Shown here in pieces: positions 52,209-64,000 of a DNA stretch of 64,000 bases (positions are counted from its first letter, which is position 1; each line of letters begins with the position of its first letter). The notes beneath the pieces were generated by a model, which was not told the origin of the DNA, did no database searches, and saw nothing but the letters and a program-made list of their open reading frames with translations. The DNA comes from Trichococcus collinsii. Its GTDB lineage: Bacteria > Bacillota > Bacilli > Lactobacillales > Aerococcaceae. A program made the translations under genes and the position numbers. Location: the NCBI RefSeq assembly GCF_900107505.1, contig NZ_FNQH01000002.1:248001-312000 (forward strand), read 5' to 3'.

Positions 52209-53603
52209 TTATGCTAACTTTGTGCACAAAGCATCGATTGCGTTTTCAAAGATGGCAAGACCGGCTTCCAACTGTTCATCCGTCATGACCAACGGAGCCA
52301 GAAAACGGACCACATTTCCGTAGGTGCCAGCATTTTCAATGATCAGGCCGTTCTGTACACAATGCTGGATGAGCGCGTTCACCAATTCCGGAGCAGGTTC
52401 CTTCGTCAATCGATCTTTGATGAATTCGACGCCGATCATACCTCCCAATCCGCGCACATCGCCGATTTCTTTGTATTGCTGTTGCCATTCCTCAACGCGG
52501 ACAGTGTATGCTGCACCAAGTTCCAATGAACGTTCGCAGAGGTTCTCGTCTTCGATGACTTGGATTGTCGCAAGCGCCGCAGCGCAGGAGACCGAATTGC
52601 CTCCGAAGGTGCCTCCGATCAATCCGCCGCCAATGCCTTTAACGATTTCGTCACGGGCAACGATGGCGCTGAGGGGGAAGCCGCCTGCGATTGATTTTGC
52701 CGTACACAGAATATCCGGTGCACAGCCGGCTTCTTCGTAGTAGGAAGAGACGAAAAGTTTTCCTGTGCGCCCGAATCCGGTCTGCACTTCATCGGTCATC
52801 ATCATGATGCCATTTTCATCACAGATTTGGCGGACAGCTTTGACCCACTCAATTGGAGCCGGAATGAAGCCACCCTCGCCCTGCACTGGCTCAAACACGA
52901 TGGCAGCAACTTGACTGGCCGGCGTCAACTCATCAAAAGCGCGTTTGATGCGGTCGATATAGTAGGTGACTGCCTCTTCATCCGTGTAGTAGGCCGGTTT
53001 GCGGTAAAGGTTCGGATAATCCACTCGGAATATGCCGTCCGGAAAAGGCCCCAAGCCAATCGAGTTGGCCTTTTTCGCAGTCATATGTGTTGTCAGCAAC
53101 GTACGTCCATGGAATGCACCAGAGAATACGATGACATTCGGACGTTTCGTGTAGGCTCTCGCCACCTTGACACCGTTCTCGATTGCTTCCGCACCACTGT
53201 TCGCAAAGAACGTCCGCTTCTTGAGACCCTTAACCGGTACGATGTCGTTCATTTTTTCAGCTAAGGCGATGTACTTTTCGCTCGTAAGGATATTGATCAT
53301 CGCATGAAAATAATCATTTTCCTGCTGCTTGACCGCTTCCACAACTTTCGGGTGGCGATGGCCGATATTCAGAACGCCTACGCCTCCGACCCAATCCAAA
53401 AAGCGGTTGCCGTCAACGTCCTCAATGATGGCGCCCTCTGCCTTCGCGATTGCAACCGGGTAGACGCAGATCAAAGAAGGAGGGATCGCTTCAGATCTCC
53501 GTGCCAGTATGGCTGCTGCCTTTTCCCCCGGCAATGCCGCAGTGATGATCTCCGGCAATTGATATCTCAATTCTGTTTCTGTTAATGATGTTATTCCTGT
53601 CAT
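52209..53603 (-). CDS. gabT: Class III aminotransferase, 4-aminobutyrate transaminase-like
   Basis: The 464-residue PLP enzyme has a large-domain motif DWVGGVGVLNIGHRHPKVV, NSGAEAIENGVKVAR, a DEVQTGFGRTGKLF signature and the PLP lysine in CTAKSIAGGFPLSAI. Closest by pattern are GABA or omega-amino-acid transaminases. ATG 53603 is chosen (GGGGAG 8 nt upstream); the frame is open to 53624. It forms an operon with the downstream Fe-ADH. It has a TATAAT promoter with an upstream TTTGGTTGGT motif that recurs near pdxS. Confidence 0.88.
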   Translation of the reverse strand: MTGITSLTETELRYQLPEIITAALPGEKAAAILARRSEAIPPSLICVYPVAIAKAEGAIIEDVDGNRFLDWVGGVGVLNIGHRHPKVVEAVKQQENDYFHAMINILTSEKYIALAEKMNDIVPVKGLKKRTFFANSGAEAIENGVKVARAYTKRPNVIVFSGAFHGRTLLTTHMTAKKANSIGLGPFPDGIFRVDYPNLYRKPAYYTDEEAVTYYIDRIKRAFDELTPASQVAAIVFEPVQGEGGFIPAPIEWVKAVRQICDENGIMMMTDEVQTGFGRTGKLFVSSYYEEAGCAPDILCTAKSIAGGFPLSAIVARDEIVKGIGGGLIGGTFGGNSVSCAAALATIQVIEDENLCERSLELGAAYTVRVEEWQQQYKEIGDVRGLGGMIGVEFIKDRLTKEPAPELVNALIQHCVQNGLIIENAGTYGNVVRFLAPLVMTDEQLEAGLAIFENAIDALCTKLA

Positions 53604-53942
53604 AACGCTCGCTCCCCTTTTCATGCAAACTTGTCATATCTTTTATAACTTCGATGGTTTGATTATATAGATTTACCAACCAAACAAAAAACATTTGTTG
53701 ACACCAGATAGGACATTTTCTGTTATGTGATGTCAGCTTCATTCACACGGCTTTGGGAATAAGGTTGCAATAACGGCCAATATCTTTGATACATATAGGA
53801 TTCCAAGCAAAAAAACCTCCCGTTATCTTTACGGAAGGTTTCCTGACATGAAGCTCGATTTATTTTTCATTTTCATTTCATTTAAAGAATATTGCCCAGA
53901 AAACGGGAGTGGAAATGTAAGATTCTATGAAACAGGCCGAGC
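53604..53942. other. Intergenic region with the gabT promoter, a TTGGTTGG motif and the regulator's terminator
   Basis: On the minus strand TATAAT at 53667-53662 is a good -10 for gabT. The motif TTTGGTTGGT (53684-53675) sits 8 nt upstream of it, in the spacer. The same motif is at 55398-55407, in front of pdxS. The left part carries the regulator's terminator at 53809-53842. No ORF was seen. Confidence 0.55.
53809..53842 (-). terminator. Terminator of the MocR-type regulator
   Basis: AAACCTTCCGT and ACGGGAGGTTT pair around AAAGATA and are followed by a T-run on the minus strand, ~100 nt after the stop. Confidence 0.82.
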
Positions 53943-55358
53943 TCATGACTTTATGTCCCGCTCCAGAAAATGTCCGAAACTGAAACGGATCGCATTTTTT
54001 TGATCACCGAATTGGATGCCTTCTTTCACCACCACTTTTTCTTCCAACAATTCCTGAAGCAGTTTATCCATCTCGGCATCGGTTTTATTGGCGAAGTGAC
54101 AATAAAGATGGTAGCCGCCTTTTGCCGGTTCGAAGCTTATTTCCGATCCATATTTTTTTCTGAGCCACGTCTGCAATTTGTCGGCGCGCGCTTTCAAAGC
54201 CGTAATGATGATTGGGAGATGATCTGCGATTTCGCTCGCTAAATAATGGTCAGCCAGCAGCTGCGGCAAGAAACTCAATCCGGAGTCAATCTGATCCCGA
54301 ATGTCAGCCAGTGCCCGGATAATGGCGGCTGGTCCAACCATCCAACCGATCCGGATATGCTGACCAGCAAACTTGGACAAGGAACCCAGATACAGCACTT
54401 GTTGCCGTTTATCCAAGCTTTTCAACGGACGGTTATCAACCGTTTCATCAAAAACGAAGCTGCCGTATGCATCATCCTCCACAATCGGGATGCGCTTCAG
54501 CAAACAATAATCAAGGATAGCCTGTTTTCGCTCCGGACTCATGACCGTACCCGTCGGATTCTGGAAAATCGGATTCAGAAAAATCATCTTCAGAGGATAT
54601 TGCAAGGAAGCTTCTTGGAGACCCTTGACAGTCATTCCCTCGTCGTCCATCGGAATCGGAATAATCCGCAAACCGGCAGCCTGAAAAAGCCGTAAAGAAT
54701 AGAAATAAGAGGGAGCCTCGATGCCGATAGCATCGCCCGGCTTCAGCAGACCTTGCGTTATCAAAAACAATGATTGCTGGGTTCCCGAAGTGATGAAAAT
54801 TTCCTCTAGCGGGACAGTCATCCCGTACGCTGTCTGCAGGTGCTTTTGGACACTTTCCCTCGTCGCTTTGATCCCGCGGTTCTCCCGGATGAAGGTCGCT
54901 TCCCCATGCAACATTTCCCCCAGTGAAATATCCGGGATTTTCAGTTGCGGCAAGAGGTCCTTCGGCAGATCCCCGTTCCCCAAATCCAAGATTTCACGCG
55001 ATCGGTGTTGCGCCAACAGCTTTTTTACGTTCCTTTGATAAGGGGTGTCCACCGAAAGATTATCCGGCGTCAAAGAAGAGCGCCAATTGATGGTGGGCCT
55101 TGTCTGCATCCCCCATTTATTCGGATTCACGAACGTCCCGCTGCCCCTTTTGCGGATGAGGATGCCTTGCGTCGTCAGCTCTTCCAGTGCCCGGATGACG
55201 GTTGAGCGGTTGACTTGCAGTTCCTCCGCCAGCTTGCGTTCCGCCGGCAAGGCTCGGCCGGGGACCAAATCGCCGGCTTTTATCTTCTCTTCGATCAGCT
55301 GCATCAACTGTTGATAGAGCGGCATGCCCCTATCCTGGTCCAGTCTCCATTCCGTCAT
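53943..55358 (-). CDS. MocR-family regulator (GntR helix-turn-helix fused to aminotransferase domain), PdxR- or GabR-like
   Basis: The 471-residue protein has a GntR winged helix (~12-75, PLYQQLMQLIEEKI, RALPAERKLAEELQVNRSTV, RGSGTFV). It is fused to a fold-type I aminotransferase domain with the PLP lysine in LGSLSKFAGQHIRIGW. Such regulators sense PLP or PLP-bound amino acids. It is divergent from pdxST, as PdxR is. It is also next to gabT-adh, as GabR would be. The shared TTGGTTGG motif on both sides fits control of both units. Which name is right cannot be settled from sequence. Confidence 0.88.
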   Translation of the reverse strand: MTEWRLDQDRGMPLYQQLMQLIEEKIKAGDLVPGRALPAERKLAEELQVNRSTVIRALEELTTQGILIRKRGSGTFVNPNKWGMQTRPTINWRSSLTPDNLSVDTPYQRNVKKLLAQHRSREILDLGNGDLPKDLLPQLKIPDISLGEMLHGEATFIRENRGIKATRESVQKHLQTAYGMTVPLEEIFITSGTQQSLFLITQGLLKPGDAIGIEAPSYFYSLRLFQAAGLRIIPIPMDDEGMTVKGLQEASLQYPLKMIFLNPIFQNPTGTVMSPERKQAILDYCLLKRIPIVEDDAYGSFVFDETVDNRPLKSLDKRQQVLYLGSLSKFAGQHIRIGWMVGPAAIIRALADIRDQIDSGLSFLPQLLADHYLASEIADHLPIIITALKARADKLQTWLRKKYGSEISFEPAKGGYHLYCHFANKTDAEMDKLLQELLEEKVVVKEGIQFGDQKNAIRFSFGHFLERDIKS

Positions 55359-55397
55359 TCCTTCACTCTCCTTGGTTTTTATTCATTATACAACAAA

Positions 55398-55425
55398 TTG
55401 GTTGGTTCGGAAACAGTCCAATTGG
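55398..55425. promoter_or_regulatory. Candidate MocR-regulator site in front of pdxS
   Basis: TTGGTTGGTT at 55398 is followed by CCAATTGG at 55418-55425 in the pdxR-pdxS gap. The same TTGGTTGG core lies in the gabT promoter at 53675-53684. Confidence 0.45.
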
Positions 55426-55505
55426 ATGTAGGTATTTCTGAAAAAAGGGATTATGATTTAACCATTCTTTAATCATTTCATCATTTAAACCAAGGAGGAT
55501 TATTA

Positions 55506-56396
55506 ATGACAACAAAAGTTATCGGTTCAGAAAAAGTAAAACGCGGGATGGCCCAAATGCAAAAAGGTGGCGTCATCATGGATGTCGTGAACGCAGAGCA
55601 AGCCCGTATCGCTGAAGCGGCTGGTGCCGTAGCGGTAATGGCGTTGGAACGCGTGCCTTCTGATATCCGTGCAGCCGGCGGGGTTGCCCGAATGGCAGAT
55701 CCCAGCATCGTCGAGGCAGTGATGAACGCGGTCAGCATTCCCGTCATGGCGAAAGCCCGCATCGGCCACATCACCGAAGCGCGCATCCTGGAAGCGATGG
55801 GCGTAGACTACATCGACGAGAGCGAAGTGCTGACCCCTGCCGATGAGGAATTCCACCTTTTGAAATCGGACTACACCGTTCCTTTCGTCTGCGGCTGCCG
55901 CGACTTGGGTGAAGCCTTGCGCCGCATCGGCGAAGGGGCTTCGATGTTACGTACAAAAGGCGAGCCGGGGACCGGCAATATCGTGGAAGCCGTCCGCCAT
56001 ATGCGCAAAGTCAACGGGCAAATCCGCCAGTTGATCACGAAATCGGACGATGAACTGATGACATTCGCCAAGGAAATCGGAGCTCCTTACGAATTGGTCA
56101 AGGAAATCAAACTGCTCGGAAAACTTCCGGTCGTGAACTTTGCTGCCGGTGGCGTCGCAACACCTGCTGACGCAGCCCTCATGATGAGCTTGGGTGCGGA
56201 TGGCGTCTTCGTCGGATCGGGCATTTTCAAAGCCGAAAATCCCGAAAAATTCGCCCGCGCTATTGTCCGCGCGACAACCAACTACGAAGATTATGCCTTG
56301 TTGGCTGAACTGTCGAAAGGCTTGGGCGAACCGATGAAAGGGATCGACATCAGCACGCTCAACGCCTCCGAACGCATGCAGGAAAGAGGCTGGTAA
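55506..56396 (+). CDS. pdxS: Pyridoxal 5'-phosphate synthase subunit PdxS
   Basis: The 296-residue TIM-barrel synthase makes PLP from ribose 5-phosphate, glyceraldehyde 3-phosphate and ammonia. D26 (VIMDVVN), K83 ([10 protein letters not shown]) and K151 ([11 protein letters not shown]) match the catalytic residues of the family. AAGGAGG lies ~8 nt before the ATG. PdxT follows after 2 nt. Confidence 0.97.
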   Translation: MTTKVIGSEKVKRGMAQMQKGGVIMDVVNAEQARIAEAAGAVAVMALERVPSDIRAAGGVARMADPSIVEAVMNAVSIPVMAKARIGHITEARILEAMGVDYIDESEVLTPADEEFHLLKSDYTVPFVCGCRDLGEALRRIGEGASMLRTKGEPGTGNIVEAVRHMRKVNGQIRQLITKSDDELMTFAKEIGAPYELVKEIKLLGKLPVVNFAAGGVATPADAALMMSLGADGVFVGSGIFKAENPEKFARAIVRATTNYEDYALLAELSKGLGEPMKGIDISTLNASERMQERGW

Positions 56397-56398
56397 GC

Positions 56399-56971
56399 AT
56401 GACGAAAAAAATCGGCGTATTGGCCTTGCAGGGGGCCGTCACAGAGCACCTGCAAGCACTGACTAAATTGGGCGTCACCGCGACTGTCGTTAAAGTGCCT
56501 GTCGACTTGGATGATCTTGACGGACTGATCATCCCGGGCGGAGAATCGACCGCGATTGGCCGCTTGATCCGCGAACAGCATCTTGAGGAACCTTTGCGGC
56601 AGTTTTATGCATCCGGTAAAGCGATTTTTGGAACTTGCGCGGGGCTAATCCTTTGCAGCACCGACAGCAGTCATGCACCCGATGAATTGCGGCTCGGCTT
56701 CATCGACATCGCAGTCGAACGGAACGGTTTCGGACGCCAGGTAGACAGTTTTGAAATACTACTGCCTTTTGAGGGCATGGCCGAGCCGGTGGAAGCCGTC
56801 TTCATCCGCGCCCCTTACATCCGATCCGTCGGCAACGGCGTGCGGGTCTTGGCGAGCATCGACGGAAAAATCGTGGCAGCCGAAAACGACCAGATCCTGG
56901 TTACAGCTTTCCATCCGGAATTGACGGATGACCTGTCGGTGTTCGAGTACTTTTTGAAGAAAATCAGCTAA
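56399..56971 (+). CDS. pdxT: PLP synthase glutaminase subunit PdxT
   Basis: The 190-residue glutamine amidotransferase feeds ammonia to PdxS. The nucleophile is C80 (FGTCAGLIL), with His172 and Glu174 (AFHPEL). IPGGESTAIG forms the glutamine pocket. It begins 2 nt after the pdxS stop, so the pair is translationally coupled. The gene ends before hairpin array E. Confidence 0.96.
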   Translation: MTKKIGVLALQGAVTEHLQALTKLGVTATVVKVPVDLDDLDGLIIPGGESTAIGRLIREQHLEEPLRQFYASGKAIFGTCAGLILCSTDSSHAPDELRLGFIDIAVERNGFGRQVDSFEILLPFEGMAEPVEAVFIRAPYIRSVGNGVRVLASIDGKIVAAENDQILVTAFHPELTDDLSVFEYFLKKIS

Positions 56972-56977
56972 AGTACT

Positions 56978-57112
56978 GTTATCGGATGCATACACCTCTT
57001 GTGGTGACCGGACTGTCTGATATCTTATCGTTATCGGACAACTACGGTCCTTGTAGGCATCAACTTGTCCAATATCTTTCCGGTATCCGATAGCTGGTCC
57101 GCATCCCAACTG
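56978..57112. repeat. Tandem hairpin array E (3 units, 51-52-bp period)
   Basis: Units start at GTTATCGG (56978), GTTATCGG (57030) and CGGTATCCG (57081). Unit 1 has an inner stem CACC/GGTG and unit 2 CTAC/GTAG at the same place, with outer arms TATCGGA / TCTGATA and GGACAA / TTGTCC. It lies between convergent pdxT and the GH1 gene. Confidence 0.78.
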
Positions 57113-57132
57113 CTCATAAACAGACAAAAAAA

Positions 57133-57178
57133 TCCCCTGTTCACAACATCAGCGTGTTGTGAACAGGGGATTTTGTAT
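57133..57178. terminator. Bidirectional terminator between pdxT and the GH1 gene
   Basis: AATCCCCTGTTCACAAC and GTTGTGAACAGGGGATT form a perfect 17-bp stem around an ATCAGCGT loop. A-runs upstream and T-runs downstream let it serve both convergent genes. Confidence 0.92.
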
Positions 57179-57181
57179 TGT

Positions 57182-60048
<2,867 letters not shown>

Positions 60049-60142
60049 CTATTTTATGCACAGGTCTGTGCGCTATTGCGCGACAGCCATGAATTATGAA
60101 AATTCATCCCAAATGGGTTCGGGCGCCTGAGACCACAAACCA

Positions 60143-60262
60143 AATTCCCGAATATCTGGTTTTTACTCGAGAACCTGGCTTGCGGTCTAGGTTTTTTCCC
60201 CGGATATCTGGTTTTTATCCGAGAATATTGCTCGCGGTTTAGATTGATTTCCCGAATACCTT
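60143..60262. repeat. Tandem hairpin array F (2.5 units, 52-bp period)
   Basis: CCCGAATATCTGG recurs as CCCGGATATCTGG and CCCGAATACC at 60147, 60199 and 60251, a period of exactly 52. Unit 2 pairs CGGATA with TATCCG; unit 1 pairs TTCCCGA with TCGAGAA loosely. Unlike most arrays here, it lies inside an operon, between bglP and a GH1 gene. Confidence 0.75.
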
Positions 60263-60266
60263 TCGT

Positions 60267-62252
<1,986 letters not shown>

Positions 62253-62254
62253 TT

Positions 62255-62337
62255 ATAAAAAAAACCTAAATAGAGAGCATGGGAATTTCTTCCGCTGCTG
62301 TCTACTTAGGTTTTGCCTGCTTTACCAGTAACAATCC
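62255..62337 (-). promoter_or_regulatory. RAT antiterminator and overlapping terminator upstream of bglP
   Basis: On the minus strand the RAT element (62337-62309) starts GGATTGTTACTGGTAAAGCA and runs into the left arm of a terminator, AACCTAAGTAGAC...TAGGTT followed by eight T. It nearly matches the LicT/BglG RAT consensus. It would let bglP be transcribed only when the antiterminator is active. Confidence 0.93.
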
Positions 62338-62364
62338 TCTTGAGAGCATTTTAGGTATTCACTT

Positions 62365-63198
62365 TTACTGCACGACCCGATGGATATGGATCGTGAGGTA
62401 AACAAGTTCATCGGTCCCAACTTGGAAATGGTGGGCAGCTCCGACATAGGTCGATATTTTGTTGGCACACGTATAGGCAGCCGGATAGTTTGCCTTCACC
62501 TGCTCCACCAAGAATGTGTCTGGAGCCGTCTGGAAAACTTCTCCCATGACGACCCGCTGCGCAAAATACTGCAGATGGGTGTAGAATCGGTTATAGGAAA
62601 TCGATTCTTCATCGAAGGCGACTCCGAAATGCAAGCGGACAATGTTCAGGATGTCCTGAACGATCCGGGTCACTTTCATTGTCTCTTCGATCAGTTGGCC
62701 TTCCTTCTGCGCATTCACGAAATGAAGAGCGATGGATGTCGCTTCATCGGGTGCCATCACAACACCGGTATGCTCCGCGATGAGTTCAAGCCCAATTTTA
62801 CCGAGCTCGTATTCCCGTCGATAGAACTTCTTCACTTCGAAGGCCAAAGGATTGGTCAAGTCGATCCCTTCCTTGGTCCGCTGGATGGCGTAATGGATGT
62901 GGTCGGCAAGCGTCAGGTAGACATTTACTTGGAAGATATGATTCAGCCTCGTCTCGGCCTCTTGGATGATCTTAAAAATGGCATCTGATTCTTCTTGCGG
63001 TAAATCTTGATAAATGGCCTTTAATTGATCTGCTGAATCATTTTCCTGGATGACGAAGGTCTTCTCGATCAAAGACTTGTCGAAAACGTCCCCTGATCTT
63101 TTCTGGAAACCGATCCCTTTTCCCATCACAATGACTTCCGATGAATCGCCGGCTTTCGCCAGCACCACGTTGTTATTGTAGACTTTTTCAATCTTCAT
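62365..63198 (-). CDS. bglG: BglG/LicT-family transcription antiterminator
   Basis: The 277-residue protein has an N-terminal RNA-binding CAT domain (~1-60, IEKVYNNNVVLAKAG, KGIGFQKRSGD). Two PRD regulatory domains follow, with phosphorylatable His in LADHIHYAI, AEHTGVV and VYLTIHIHR. PTS phosphorylation decides its dimerisation and RNA binding. It sits between two RAT/terminator switches, so it controls its own transcript and bglP. Confidence 0.94.
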   Translation of the reverse strand: MKIEKVYNNNVVLAKAGDSSEVIVMGKGIGFQKRSGDVFDKSLIEKTFVIQENDSADQLKAIYQDLPQEESDAIFKIIQEAETRLNHIFQVNVYLTLADHIHYAIQRTKEGIDLTNPLAFEVKKFYRREYELGKIGLELIAEHTGVVMAPDEATSIALHFVNAQKEGQLIEETMKVTRIVQDILNIVRLHFGVAFDEESISYNRFYTHLQYFAQRVVMGEVFQTAPDTFLVEQVKANYPAAYTCANKISTYVGAAHHFQVGTDELVYLTIHIHRVVQ

Positions 63199-63224
63199 CG
63201 ATTATCCCCATTCCCCCTTCCATT

Positions 63225-63307
63225 AAAAAAAACCTAAACTAACACCAAATGATGTGCACATCATCTCGTATCAATTTAGGTTTTGCCTGCACAACCAGTA
63301 ACAATCC
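63225..63307 (-). promoter_or_regulatory. RAT antiterminator and overlapping terminator upstream of bglG
   Basis: On the minus strand the RAT element (63307-63279) starts GGATTGTTACTGGTTGTGCA and overlaps the terminator arm AACCTAAATTG...TTTAGGTT with its T-run. It is near-identical in its core to the RAT before bglP and makes bglG autoregulated. Confidence 0.93.
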
Positions 63308-63458
63308 TATGAACAACATGTTAGCACTTCCAACAAAAAGTTGCAAGCCCTTTCTATAAAAAAACTTTTTTTCATTTAGTGCGTTGGTATGTCAGTATTT
63401 TTTTGAAAATGAATGTTATTAACTTTGTGACTAGTGAGTTGTGGAGCAGCATTCTGCG

Positions 63459-63611
63459 GTACAAAGATGAATTTTTTGCGTTAATTCATCTTTTTGACCA
63501 CATTTCGCACCGTATAGATGAATTCTTTATAGTTATTCATCTTTTTGGCCGTATTTCGCATCGAAAAGATGGATTCTTTGTTTTTATTCATCTTTGTGGC
63601 CGACATTCTGA
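63459..63611. repeat. Tandem hairpin array G (3 units, 51-bp period)
   Basis: AGATGAAT at 63465, 63516 and (AGATGGAT) 63567 each pair with a following ATTCATCT around a 9-11-nt loop. The linkers are also conserved (TTTTTGACCACATTTCGCA, TTTTTGGCCGTATTTCGCA). The array lies between bglG's leader and the YczE-like gene and has no ORF. Confidence 0.82.
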
Positions 63612-63624
63612 CTTCTGATGACAA

Positions 63625-63650
63625 AAGTGGCTGCCTCGTTAGGAGGCAGC
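63625..63650 (-). terminator. Hairpin after the YczE-like gene
   Basis: GTGGCTGCCTC and GAGGCAGCCAC pair with a 4-nt loop, ~8 nt after the stop. The minus-strand tail is TTTTGTC, giving a moderate terminator. Confidence 0.8.
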
Positions 63651-63657
63651 CACTGCG

Positions 63658-64000
63658 TTACGCGCGTTCTTTGATTGTCAGCATTTTCTGAAAAACGAAG
63701 CGGCTGTTCAATCGGTTCGCGAAATGCTGCGTCACCGTACCGGTGAAGAGCATGGCGAACACGGTCCCGAGCCCGACTCCGGCGATTCCTTCCAGGAACA
63801 GCAATGAAAATACAACACTCAATCCGACGCAGACGACGTCGAATCCCGTCTTCATCTGCTTGACTGTTAGTCCGAAATGCTCGGACATCTCGCGCACAAA
63901 CAAGTCGAAGGGAAGAGCCGGCAAGCGGCAATTCAGCATCAGACTGATCCCGAGCGACAACATGAAAAATCCGGTGAAAAAGAACACGATCCGCAGCGGT
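63658..64000 (-). CDS. YczE/YitT-like membrane protein (5' end cut by window edge)
   Basis: The frame is open to the right edge, so the N-terminus is missing; ~114 residues are visible. They contain three or four hydrophobic segments and the family stretch LPALPFDLFVREMSEHFGLT, followed by TGFDVVCVGLSVVFSLL and GVGLGTVFAMLFTGTVTQHF. This matches the YczE branch of the YitT/YyaS membrane proteins of unknown function. A GTG at 63987 could be an internal start, but upstream codons continue in frame. It ends just before a hairpin and array G. Confidence 0.82.
   Translation of the reverse strand, partial: PLRIVFFFTGFFMLSLGISLMLNCRLPALPFDLFVREMSEHFGLTVKQMKTGFDVVCVGLSVVFSLLFLEGIAGVGLGTVFAMLFTGTVTQHFANRLNSRFVFQKMLTIKERA

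Overview
The window looks like a low-to-mid GC Gram-positive chromosome of the order Lactobacillales. The gene content fits best with a motile member of the Carnobacteriaceae, for example Trichococcus or Carnobacterium; this placement is inference from gene content and base composition, not a database match. Evidence includes a CopY-type copper repressor with a copY-copA-copZ operon, a mevalonate pathway with class II HMG-CoA reductase, LicT/BglG antitermination of a beta-glucoside PTS, a T-box leader, strong AAGGAGG-type ribosome sites, MotAB, and no sporulation, rRNA or phage genes.

Layout. 1-4.1 kb: biotin ligase BirA (cut by the left edge), a class IV aminotransferase, an HD hydrolase, a small membrane protein and a LysM cell-wall hydrolase. 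4.5-8.1 kb: tRNA-Gly(CCC) and the cop operon with a cop box in its promoter. 8.1-13.5 kb: AdaA, a deoxynucleoside kinase, an aromatic-acid-exporter-like protein, a T-box-controlled MetE-like methyltransferase and a patatin. 13.6-17.1 kb: MotAB, an EamA permease and a GNAT acetyltransferase. 17.3-24.4 kb: a two-component system followed by VTC-domain protein, DUF4956 membrane protein, a large beta-helix-type surface lipoprotein and a class-A-beta-lactamase-like serine hydrolase. 24.6-31.7 kb: ribosomal protein L25, NUDIX, SRPBCC, DUF438 haemerythrin-PAS protein, the Fur-box-controlled feoA-feoB operon with a Cys-rich small protein, and a half-length AI-2E-type permease. 31.9-39.2 kb: mvaA, mvaS and thiolase (the top of the mevalonate pathway), threonine synthase, a YaiI-family protein and an HD hydrolase.

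39.3-50.3 kb is an AT-richer nine-gene operon with its own LacI regulator and four near-identical palindromic operators. It encodes an ABC sugar importer without an ATPase, a GH13 alpha-glucosidase, two Gfo/Idh/MocA dehydrogenases, a ThuA protein, a xylose-isomerase-like epimerase and a ROK glucokinase. The set suggests uptake of an alpha-glucoside with both hydrolytic and 3-keto-sugar processing. 51-57 kb: iron-dependent alcohol dehydrogenase and class III aminotransferase, a MocR-type regulator and pdxST. 57.2-63.3 kb: two GH1 phospho-beta-glucosidases, a PTS IIBCA and a BglG antiterminator with two RAT/terminator switches. The right edge cuts a YczE-like membrane protein.

Two kinds of unexplained non-coding structure stand out. 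First, at least six intergenic sites (12.4, 33.3, 37.9, 57.0, 60.2 and 63.5 kb, plus a single unit at 28.2 kb) hold short tandem arrays of hairpin units. The arrays differ in sequence but share a period of about 48-52 bp and the same stem-loop-plus-linker design. Second, a longer element with conserved ends and a variable middle occurs at 744-873 and 20366-20619.
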